From JAGTRP01 sp035655235 (GTDB lineage: Bacteria; Pseudomonadota; Gammaproteobacteria; Burkholderiales; Rhodocyclaceae): a stretch of 16,089 nucleotides of DNA. Below are positions 7,517-13,536 of the stretch, piece after piece (position 1 is the first letter of the stretch; each line of letters begins with the position of its first letter). The stretch spans positions 1 through 16,089 of the forward strand of contig DASRUX010000170.1 in assembly GCA_035655235.1 (NCBI GenBank), in the 5' to 3' direction. The notes beneath the pieces are model-generated. The model searched no databases and was not told the origin of the DNA. It saw only the letters and a program-made list of their open reading frames with translations. Position numbers and translations under genes: made by a program.

Positions 7517-7950
7517 ACCAGGACGGGAATCTTCGAATGGGTCAGAACCTTGTTGGTCTCGCTTCCCAGGAGCAGGCCGCTGATGCCGCGGCGGCCGTGG
7601 GAGGCCATGAAGATCAGGTCGCAGCCGGCCTTTTCGGCGACCTCGATGATGGCCTCGTAGGGCACGTCGCTGGTGGTGGAAACGGTGCCGCATTCGACGC
7701 CAGCCTCCTCGCACATCTTCTGTACGGTGCCCAGGTATTCGCCGGCCTGCTGGTCAGCCAGTTCGGCGAATTTTTCCGGCGTGGTCGGATCGATGAGGGC
7801 GCCTTCGCCGAAGTAGGCGATGGGATATTCGGGCTTGGCGAAGAATACGGTGACCTTGGCGCCGGCCTCCTTGGCAAAGGCGACAGCACGGCGGGCGGTA
7901 TCCAGGGAAAGTTCCGAACCGTCGGTGGGGATCAGGATATGTTTGAACAT
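7507..7950 (-). CDS. Universal stress protein (UspA family)
   Basis: This 147-residue single-domain Usp starts FKHILIPTDGSELS with Asp10 in the nucleotide site. It ends with the ATP-binding loop SHG-x9-GS (Gly119, Gly129, Ser130) and the terminal strand IPVLVYR. It is therefore probably the nucleotide-binding type. Starting at ATG 7950 with AGGAGG a few bases upstream gives strong initiation. It diverges from phaC and converges on hoxW with a 10-bp overlap. Usps of this kind often help survival under energy or oxygen limitation; that role here rests on context. A candidate PhaR-like site lies in its 5' leader, which could tie it to PHB status. Confidence 0.93.
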   Translation of the reverse strand: MFKHILIPTDGSELSLDTARRAVAFAKEAGAKVTVFFAKPEYPIAYFGEGALIDPTTPEKFAELADQQAGEYLGTVQKMCEEAGVECGTVSTTSDVPYEAIIEVAEKAGCDLIFMASHGRRGISGLLLGSETNKVLTHSKIPVLVYR

Positions 7951-7975
7951 TTGAGTTTTCCTCCTCGAATCACTT

Positions 7976-7988
7976 TGCTGCGTTGCAA
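7976..7988. promoter_or_regulatory. Candidate PhaR-type operator (TGCTGCGTTGCAA)
   Basis: It agrees with the site at 1374-1386 at 11 of 13 positions and occurs in the gap before phaC. It lies about 12-24 nt downstream of the predicted stress-gene start, where a bound repressor would block elongation. It is about 110 bp upstream of the predicted phaC start, so the stress gene is the more likely target. Confidence 0.45.
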
Positions 7989-8006
7989 TTGGTCTTCTTA
8001 AGAGTC

Positions 8007-8034
8007 ATGCTACGCCAAGCCGGAAGGATGTCAA
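8007..8034 (-). promoter_or_regulatory. Predicted sigma70 promoter of the universal stress gene
   Basis: On the minus strand TTGACA (8029-8034, perfect) is followed after 16 bp by TAGCAT (8007-8012; 4 of 6). The predicted start is near 8000, leaving a leader of about 50 nt with the PhaR-like site and the AGGAGG ribosome site. Confidence 0.55.
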
Positions 8035-8038
8035 ACCT

Positions 8039-8059
8039 CGCCAGGATCGTTGCCTGGCG
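8039..8059. promoter_or_regulatory. Perfect 7-bp inverted repeat between the divergent usp and phaC promoters
   Basis: CGCCAGG (8039-8045) and CCTGGCG (8053-8059) are separated by ATCGTTG. The centre at 8049 is about 49 bp from the predicted usp start and 50 bp from the predicted phaC start. That is a suitable place for one regulator to act on both genes. No T-run follows on either strand, so it is unlikely to be a terminator. Confidence 0.4.
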
Positions 8060-8064
8060 GCCCG

Positions 8065-8092
8065 TTGCGATGTTCAACGGGGTGTCTAAAAT
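8065..8092 (+). promoter_or_regulatory. Predicted sigma70 promoter of phaC
   Basis: TTGCGA (8065-8070; 4 of 6) and TAAAAT (8087-8092; 5 of 6) are separated by 16 bp. The predicted start is near 8099, giving a leader of about 28 nt. Confidence 0.45.
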
Positions 8093-8126
8093 CAAATGAA
8101 GAATTCATCATTTGGGGAGCAGTGCC

Positions 8127-9878
8127 ATGTCTAACGGATTGTCGTCACATATCCACAAGGGATTTCATCTCGACGAAGCCAGCCAGCTGGAAAAAATCGG
8201 AAGTGCCATCAACAAGGCTGCCGATCCCTTTGGTGTCACCACTTCCTTGCTCAACGCCACCATGGCTTGGCTGCTGCATCCGCAGGAGCTGGCGCGGGCC
8301 ATGAACGGCCTGTCGGACGACCTCTTCTCCCTCCAGGGGCACCTCTGGCGGCGGGCCGCCGGCCTGCCCTCGGAGGATGTCATCGCGCCCAACGCCGATG
8401 ACGCCCGTTTTTCGGACCCGGTCTGGAAGGACGCGGCCACCTGGGACATCGTCAAGGAATGGTACCTGGCGTTGACCCACCGGCTGGAGGATATGTTCTA
8501 CGAAACTCCGGGCCTCTCCGACAAGGAGCGCCGCCGGGCGGCCTTCTGGCTGCGGAAGTGGCTCAACATGGTGGCGCCTACCAATTTCTTCTGGCTCAAC
8601 CCACTGGCCATGAAGCGTTGCGTCGAGACCAACGGCGAGAGCTTGGTCAATGGCTGGCGCAACTTCGTCCGGGATGCGGAGGCCAAGACCATCCTCATGG
8701 TGGAGCCGGATGCCTTCACCGTCGGCAAGGACCTGGCCACGACCCCGGGCAAGGTGGTGTTCCGTAACCGCATGTTGGAGCTGATCCATTTCGCGCCCAC
8801 CACCGCCAAGGTGAGGGCGGTGCCCATCGTCATCACTACTCCCTGGATCAACAAGTTCTACATCCTGGACCTGACCGCCAAGAAGAGCATGGTCAAATAC
8901 CTGACCGACCAGGGCTTCTCGGTCTTCATCACCAGCTGGAAGAACCCGACCGCCGACATGGCCGACGTGCGCCTCGACGATTACCTGACCGAGGGCGTGG
9001 ACCAAGTGGTGCAGGTGGTTTGCGACTTCTGCAAGGTGCCCAAGGTACATCTGGTCGGCTACTGCATCGGCGGCACCCTCGTCTCCACCTACATGGCCTG
9101 GGCTAACCGCCACTACGGCAAGGACAAGGTGCCGGTAGCCCACTGGACCCTGTTCACCACTCTGACCGACTTCTCCCGGCCGGGGGATATCGAAGTCTTC
9201 GTGGATGAGGCCAGCATCGAAGCCCTGGAAGAGTCCATGGCCAAGAAGGGCTACCTGGACGGCGCCGAAATGGCCACCTCCTTCCGGATGCTCCGCTCCA
9301 ACCCCTTGATCTGGCACTACTGGGTGCACAGCTACCTCCTGGGCGAGCCCCTGCCGCCCTTCGATGTGCTGTTCTGGAACATGGACACCACCCGCATGCC
9401 CCAGGCCATGCACTCCTATTACCTGCGGCAGATGTACCTGGAGAACAACCTCATCAAGCGGGACAAGCTCACCATCGCCGGGCAGCCCATCGACCTGGAT
9501 CAGATCACCCAGCCCCTCTACGCGGTGACCGCCGAGGACGACCACATCGCCCCGTGGAAGCAGTGCTACCGCATCCGCAAGTACATCAACGTGGCGGCAC
9601 CCATGCGCTTCGCCCTGTCCACCTCGGGCCACATCCTGGGTATCGTCAATCCACCGGTGAATCCGCCCAAGCGGGCCTACTGGATCGGCAACCCGGAGCG
9701 CAACGAGCATTGGGAACAGTGGAAGGACCGGGCGGACTACCGGCCGGGAACCTGGTGGGAAGACTGGGTGCAATGGCTCAACGCCGGTTGCGGCGAACTG
9801 GTGGATGCCTATCCGGCCACCCGCCGCAACTATCCGGCCCTGGCCGACGCGCCGGGAACCTATGTCCTTGAAAAATGA
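8127..9878 (+). CDS. phaC: Class I poly(3-hydroxyalkanoate) synthase PhaC
   Basis: The 583-residue protein polymerises (R)-3-hydroxyacyl-CoA, normally 3-hydroxybutyryl-CoA, on the surface of storage granules. Length and sequence fit class I synthases (Cupriavidus PhaC 589 residues). The N-terminal half includes FWLRKWLNMVAPTNFFWLNP (140-159). The alpha/beta-hydrolase core has the modified lipase box GYCIGG with nucleophile Cys313, Asp472 in AEDDHIAPW, and His502 in SGHILGIVNPP, completing the triad. I chose ATG 8127, with GGGGAG at 8114-8119; an in-frame TTG at 8112 overlaps that ribosome site and is less likely. No phaA, phaB or phasin gene is adjacent, so this may be a second or stand-alone synthase. 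It ends before a strong terminator. Confidence 0.95.
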   Translation: MSNGLSSHIHKGFHLDEASQLEKIGSAINKAADPFGVTTSLLNATMAWLLHPQELARAMNGLSDDLFSLQGHLWRRAAGLPSEDVIAPNADDARFSDPVWKDAATWDIVKEWYLALTHRLEDMFYETPGLSDKERRRAAFWLRKWLNMVAPTNFFWLNPLAMKRCVETNGESLVNGWRNFVRDAEAKTILMVEPDAFTVGKDLATTPGKVVFRNRMLELIHFAPTTAKVRAVPIVITTPWINKFYILDLTAKKSMVKYLTDQGFSVFITSWKNPTADMADVRLDDYLTEGVDQVVQVVCDFCKVPKVHLVGYCIGGTLVSTYMAWANRHYGKDKVPVAHWTLFTTLTDFSRPGDIEVFVDEASIEALEESMAKKGYLDGAEMATSFRMLRSNPLIWHYWVHSYLLGEPLPPFDVLFWNMDTTRMPQAMHSYYLRQMYLENNLIKRDKLTIAGQPIDLDQITQPLYAVTAEDDHIAPWKQCYRIRKYINVAAPMRFALSTSGHILGIVNPPVNPPKRAYWIGNPERNEHWEQWKDRADYRPGTWWEDWVQWLNAGCGELVDAYPATRRNYPALADAPGTYVLEK

Positions 9879-9935
9879 AAGGTATCGGGCCCGGGGGTAA
9901 TGTAGGTCACCAACGGCGCCGTTACACCCATGGGG

Positions 9936-9963
9936 AAAAAGCCGGTATTGGCATGACCGGCTT
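9936..9963 (-). terminator. Minus-strand intrinsic terminator without an obvious gene
   Basis: AAGCCGGT (9939-9946) pairs with ACCGGCTT (9956-9963) around a 9-nt loop. Read on the minus strand the stem ends in a run of five T (9936-9940). No minus-strand gene lies immediately upstream. It may end antisense transcription entering phaC or an unannotated short RNA. The rest of the phaC-hemerythrin gap, 9879-10045, holds no credible gene. Confidence 0.5.
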
Positions 9964-10045
9964 CCCGGCTCGCCGGAACCCTTCTTCCTTCACCCATTCT
10001 TGTCCGGCCAACTCCAGGTCGGCATCGTGAATTCCTGAGGGGTTG

Positions 10046-10074
10046 CGCCGGTCCTATCGTGACCGGCGTTTTTT
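10046..10074 (+). terminator. Intrinsic terminator of phaC
   Basis: CGCCGGTC (10046-10053) and GACCGGCG (10061-10068) form a perfect 8-bp stem around CTATCGT, followed by six T (10069-10074). The last two T are also the first two bases of the FNR-type box of the next operon. Confidence 0.9.
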
Positions 10075-10114
10075 GACAGGAGTCAAGGCCGCCGGTCAAG
10101 CGCGCCCTGAGAAT
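10073..10114 (+). promoter_or_regulatory. Predicted class II FNR/DNR promoter of the hemerythrin-nnrS operon
   Basis: TTGAC-agga-GTCAA (10073-10086) is a perfect inverted repeat of the FNR/DNR family type. The hexamer GAGAAT (10109-10114; 4 of 6 to TATAAT) starts 29.5 bp from the box centre, placing the box at -41.5 from a start near 10121. That is the standard class II arrangement and the same spacing as in front of hemN. The leader would be about 23 nt. Confidence 0.68.
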
Positions 10115-10143
10115 GGCGTCGTCCCCAACCCAGAGTGAAAACG

Positions 10144-10590
10144 ATGACCAGCATCCGTACCTTCATGGCAGACGACCATCGCCACTGCGACGATCTCTTC
10201 GCCGAAGCCGAACAGGCCGCCGCCAAGAACGATGCCGCCAAGGCCCTGGCTGCCTTCCAAACTTTCCGGAATGCCACCCTGGCCCACTTCGACAGCGAGG
10301 AGAAGACCCTTTTCCCGACTTTCGAGGCCAAGACCGGCATGACCATGGGGCCGACCCAGGTGATGCGCATGGAACATGCCCAGATGCGAGGCCTCCTGGA
10401 CGAGGCCGCCCAGGCCCTGGCCGCCGGCGACGTGGAGGCCTACCTGGGCCATGCCGATACCCTGCTCATCATGATCCAACAGCACAACCTCAAGGAAGAG
10501 AATGTGCTCTATCCCATGTGCGACCAGCACCTGGCGGCCGAGGCTCCGGCAGTGCTGCGCCGCCTGGAGACGGAGTTGGCCCAGGCATGA
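10144..10590 (+). CDS. Hemerythrin-like (HHE) diiron protein
   Basis: This 148-residue cytoplasmic four-helix protein has the hemerythrin ligand pattern: His12 (DDHRHCDDL), His48 and Glu52 (HFDSEEKTLFP), His78 (MEHAQMRGL), and His114 and Glu118 (HNLKEENVLYP). The site should hold two non-haem irons that can bind O2 or NO. Homologues next to nnrS are linked to NO stress and denitrification regulons. I chose ATG 10144; an in-frame GTG at 10135 has no better ribosome site. It is the first gene of a tightly packed five-gene operon and overlaps the next by ATGA. Oxygen or NO scavenging, or repair of iron centres, are all possible roles. Confidence 0.9.
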   Translation: MTSIRTFMADDHRHCDDLFAEAEQAAAKNDAAKALAAFQTFRNATLAHFDSEEKTLFPTFEAKTGMTMGPTQVMRMEHAQMRGLLDEAAQALAAGDVEAYLGHADTLLIMIQQHNLKEENVLYPMCDQHLAAEAPAVLRRLETELAQA

Positions 10591-10817
10591 CCCATCCCAA
10601 GAGCAATCACGTCGTCGATGCCCGTTACCTGGAGCCGCCGGAGCCCTTCGTCCTCACCATGGAGGCCCTGGATACCCTGGCTCCGGGGGAGAAGCTCCTG
10701 CTTCTCCTCTTTCGGGAACCCCATCCCCTCTACAAGGTGCTCAAGCAGAACGGTTATGCGTATGAGACTGAGCTGACGGCGGACGGCACTTTCGAAATCC
10801 TCATCTGGCGTCCCTGA
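10587..10817 (+). CDS. DUF2249-family small protein
   Basis: The 76-residue soluble protein shows the DUF2249 pattern: VVDARYLEPPEPF, LDTLAPGEKLLLLL, PLYKVLKQNGY and DGTFEILIWRP. The fold resembles small TusA-like sulfur-carrier proteins, but there is no cysteine at all in this copy, so thiol chemistry is unlikely. DUF2249 proteins are commonly found beside hemerythrins and nnrS in denitrifiers; their biochemical role is not established. ATG 10587 overlaps the hemerythrin stop, so the two are probably made together and may interact. Confidence 0.85.
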   Translation: MTHPKSNHVVDARYLEPPEPFVLTMEALDTLAPGEKLLLLLFREPHPLYKVLKQNGYAYETELTADGTFEILIWRP

Positions 10818-10841
10818 CCGGGGCGCCGCGCCAGGCTTACG

Positions 10842-12137
10842 ATGCAGGCACTCTTGTCCTTCGACCGGGCGCCGCCTTTCGCGGGGCCCCTGCGTTTCTT
10901 CCTGACCGCCCCCCTGTTCGGCGTCCTGGCCGGCCTGCTCATGGTGGTCGCCGGCCCCGACATCATGGCTTCCCGCTGGATGCCGGCGACCCTGGCTGCC
11001 ACCCACCTGATCACCGTGGGATTCATGCTCCAGATCATGGTCGGAGCGCTGATCCAGATCCTGCCGGTGGTAACGGGGGCCAATCTGGCCCATCCCCTGC
11101 CGGTCGCCCGGGGAGTTCATGGAGGGCTCTCTGCCGGCGCCCTGCTGCTGGCCTGGGCTTTCCTGTCCGGCACAGCCGCTGGTTTCGCGGCCGCAGCCGT
11201 CGTCCTCGGGGCGACGGTCGCCGTCTTCCTGGGGGCGGCCGGTCACGCCCTGTGGGGCGTGCCATCCACCAGTCCGACCATCCGGGGCTTGAAGCTGGCC
11301 CTGGTGGGGCTCCTCGTCGTGCTCGCCCTCGGGCTGGTGATGGCTCTCGGCCTGGGCAACGGTTGGCCCCTGGACCTGGCTTCCCTTGCCGATCTCCACG
11401 CCGGCTGGGGCCTGGGGGCCTGGGCCGGCATCCTGCTGGTGGCTATGGCCTACGTGGTGGTTCCCATGTTCCAACTCACCCCCGCCTATCCTGCCCAGGG
11501 GAGCTGGTGGCTGCCGCCGGCCGTCGTGGCGCTGCTCCTGGTGTGGAGCGGCGCGCTCGTCTTCGGGAGCGGTTCGGCGGTCCGGCTGGTGCAGGCCGGG
11601 CTGGCGGTGGCCGGCATGGGCTTTGCCGCCTTTACCTTGCATCTTCAGCACCAGCGCCGCCGAGCCCGCTTCGATGCCACCTTCCGCTACTGGCAGGGCG
11701 GGCTGTGGTGTGCCGTATTGGCCCTGGCCATGCTGCTGACGGCCGCCGTCCGGCCGGAAGCGACCGAGTGGCGCGGCTGGTCGTCTCTCTTCGGCATCGT
11801 CTTCGGCGTCGGCGGCTTCATGTCCCTGATCGCCGGGATGCTCTACAAGATCGTTCCCTTCCTGATCTGGCTCCATCTGCAGAACGCCGGGCAGGGCAGG
11901 GCGGCGGCGCCCAATGTGAACAAGGTCCTGGCGGACGGGCCCATGCAGCGGCAGATGCGGGCCCATTTCGCCGCAACGGCCCTCATGGCTGGCGCCGTCT
12001 TCTGGCCGGAGGCGCTTGTCTGGCCGGCCGGCATGGCGTTCGCCTTGGCCAACGGCTGGCTTGCCATCAACCTGTTGTCGGCCGTCCGGCTGTATCGCCG
12101 GCACATGGTCGAACTGGGTCCCGTCACGGGATGCTGA
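10842..12137 (+). CDS. Uncharacterised 12-TM membrane protein of NO/denitrification clusters
   Basis: The 431-residue protein is almost wholly hydrophobic, with about 12 membrane segments (roughly 19-39, 48-75, 93-113, 114-137, 151-172, 187-210, 222-243, 248-268, 286-304, 313-345, 374-394, 396-415). Histidines lie in or at the ends of segments: His55 (ATHLITVGFML), His186 (LHAGWGLGAW) and His345 (FLIWLHLQ), with blocks VPMFQLTPAYP and GMLYKIVPF. These blocks look conserved in proteins encoded beside nnrS. The His pattern recalls haem-copper oxidase subunit I and NnrS, so haem or copper binding is possible but not shown. ATG 10842 follows the DUF2249 gene by 24 bp with AGG six bases upstream. 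The stop overlaps the nnrS start by one base. I cannot name a function. Confidence 0.82.
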   Translation: MQALLSFDRAPPFAGPLRFFLTAPLFGVLAGLLMVVAGPDIMASRWMPATLAATHLITVGFMLQIMVGALIQILPVVTGANLAHPLPVARGVHGGLSAGALLLAWAFLSGTAAGFAAAAVVLGATVAVFLGAAGHALWGVPSTSPTIRGLKLALVGLLVVLALGLVMALGLGNGWPLDLASLADLHAGWGLGAWAGILLVAMAYVVVPMFQLTPAYPAQGSWWLPPAVVALLLVWSGALVFGSGSAVRLVQAGLAVAGMGFAAFTLHLQHQRRRARFDATFRYWQGGLWCAVLALAMLLTAAVRPEATEWRGWSSLFGIVFGVGGFMSLIAGMLYKIVPFLIWLHLQNAGQGRAAAPNVNKVLADGPMQRQMRAHFAATALMAGAVFWPEALVWPAGMAFALANGWLAINLLSAVRLYRRHMVELGPVTGC

Positions 12138-13153
12138 TGTTCAGACACGTCTTCTTCTCGGCGCCCCACCGCCTCATGTTCGCCGGCGGGGCGGTCCAGC
12201 TCCTGGCCGCCATGATCCTGTGGGGCTGGTTACTGGCCGGCCGCTATTTCGGCGTGCCGGTCATGGGCTTGCCCTGGCCGCCTGCCTGGGTCCATGCCGG
12301 CCTGATGGTCTTCGGAGTCTTTCCCTGGTTCATCTTCGGCTTCCTGATGACGGCCCTGCCCAAGTGGATGGGGGCCGGGCCCCTGGCATTTCGGCAGTAT
12401 GTGCCGCCGTTCCTGTTGCTGGCGGTCGGTGCCCTCGGGCTTCTGGGCTATGCCAAGGCCCTGGCCGGCCTGGATGCAGCCTGGTTCCGGGGGGCCATAG
12501 AGGCCGGTCTCTGGGGCTGTCTGGCGCCGGTGTTCTTCATCGTTCTGCACCGCATGCTGCCCTTCTTCACTGGTGCGGTGGTTCGACCGTATCAGCCCTA
12601 CGCGCCGCTGTGGGCGCTCTGGCTCATGCTGGCGGCCCTCGTCGGACATGGCGTCCTGGCCGGGGCGGAGGCGATCGCTTGGCGGTGGGTTCTGGACGTG
12701 GTTGCGGCCGCCGTTGCTGTTCACCTGTCCAGCCGCTGGGGGCTGCGGGCTGCCCTGAGGGTTCCCATGGTGGCCATGCTTCACCTGGGGGCACTGTGGC
12801 TGGGAGCTGCCATGGCCCTGTTCGCCCTGCAGGGACTGCTCGCCGCCTTCGGCATCGCCTGGGGCGGGTTGATGCCGCTCCACGCCCTGGGTATCGGCTT
12901 TTTCGCGTCCATCCTGGTCGGCATGTCCACCCGGGTGACCCTGGGCCATTCCGGCCGACCCATCGGCGAGGACCGCCTGGCTTGGAAGCTCTTCCGGGGA
13001 TTGCAGGTGGTGGTGGCCCTGCGTCTGGCCGGGGAATTTGCTGGCACCCTGAATGTGTTCGCCGCCCTGGGCTGGCTCGTGGTATTCGGCCTCTGGGCCG
13101 GCCATTATTTCCCCATGTATCTGCGGCCGTGGCCGGATGGGCAACCGGGATGA
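12137..13153 (+). CDS. nnrS: NnrS family haem/copper membrane protein
   Basis: The 338-residue polytopic protein has the NnrS blocks APHRLMF (His11), WVHAGLMVFGVFPWFIFGFL (His53), TALPKWMG, VLHRMLPFFTG (His138), MLHLGALW (His216), MPLHALGIGFFASILVGM (His249) and RVTLGHSGRP (His271). NnrS is a haem- and copper-containing inner-membrane protein whose gene is induced by NO in Rhodobacter and which supports growth under NO stress in Vibrio cholerae. This copy is somewhat shorter than the usual 390 or so residues but keeps the typical His motifs. I chose ATG 12137, which shares a base with the preceding stop (TGATG); ATG 12131, two codons upstream, is possible. Its stop overlaps the next start (ATGA). 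Confidence 0.9.
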   Translation: MFRHVFFSAPHRLMFAGGAVQLLAAMILWGWLLAGRYFGVPVMGLPWPPAWVHAGLMVFGVFPWFIFGFLMTALPKWMGAGPLAFRQYVPPFLLLAVGALGLLGYAKALAGLDAAWFRGAIEAGLWGCLAPVFFIVLHRMLPFFTGAVVRPYQPYAPLWALWLMLAALVGHGVLAGAEAIAWRWVLDVVAAAVAVHLSSRWGLRAALRVPMVAMLHLGALWLGAAMALFALQGLLAAFGIAWGGLMPLHALGIGFFASILVGMSTRVTLGHSGRPIGEDRLAWKLFRGLQVVVALRLAGEFAGTLNVFAALGWLVVFGLWAGHYFPMYLRPWPDGQPG

Positions 13154-13536
13154 GCTACCTCGCCATCAAGCATATCCACGTCACCTTCGTCGCCCTGAGC
13201 GGCCTGGGGTTCTGCCTGCGGGGATTCTGGATGCTGACGGGGTCGCCGCTCTTGCGGGCGCGGCTGACCCGCATCGTGCCCCATGGGATCGATACCATCC
13301 TGTTGGGCAGCGCCCTCACCCTGGTCTTCATGAGCGGCCAGTATCCCTTCGTCCAGCCGTGGCTGACGGCCAAGGTTTTCGGCCTGCTGGCCTATATCGT
13401 TTTCGGGACGATCGCCCTGAAGCGGGGCAGGACGCCCAGGGTCCGCCTGGGCTTCTTCATTCTGGCGCTGCTGACCTTCGCCTATATCGTCGGCGTGGCC
13501 CTCACCCGCAGCCCCGTGCTTTACGGGGCGTGGTGA
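13150..13536 (+). CDS. SirB2-like small integral membrane protein
   Basis: The 128-residue protein has four predicted membrane helices (about 7-28, 46-61, 72-90, 99-118) and an early His cluster (YLAIKHIHVTF, His8 and His10), plus His45 in IVPHGIDTILL, typical of the SirB/SirB2 family. Its molecular role is unknown; the name comes from a Salmonella locus and does not describe activity. The paired His in helices may bind haem, which is inference. Translation is coupled to nnrS (ATGA overlap), making it the last gene of the operon. Its 3' end overlaps the convergent fnr gene by 16 bp. Confidence 0.87.
   Translation: MSYLAIKHIHVTFVALSGLGFCLRGFWMLTGSPLLRARLTRIVPHGIDTILLGSALTLVFMSGQYPFVQPWLTAKVFGLLAYIVFGTIALKRGRTPRVRLGFFILALLTFAYIVGVALTRSPVLYGAW
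13511..13529. terminator. Hairpin spanning the sirB2/fnr convergent ends (no U-tract)
   Basis: GCCCCGT (13511-13517) pairs with ACGGGGC (13523-13529) around GCTTT. The stem contains the fnr stop codon and the last codons of the SirB2-like gene. It is symmetrical, so it forms in both transcripts, but no T-run follows on either strand. It may be a weak bidirectional terminator or an mRNA end stabiliser. Confidence 0.35.

Noticed and set aside
8112..8126. TTG start for PhaC five codons upstream
   Set aside because: It overlaps the GGGGAG ribosome site that serves ATG 8127.
9912..9923. Palindrome AACGGCGCCGTT
   Set aside because: It is a short GC palindrome with no promoter nearby or repeated copy; expected by chance in such DNA.
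9860..10099. 79-codon minus-strand open frame in the phaC-hemerythrin gap
   Set aside because: It runs through two terminator stems and into phaC, has no good ribosome site, and shows no recognisable sequence.
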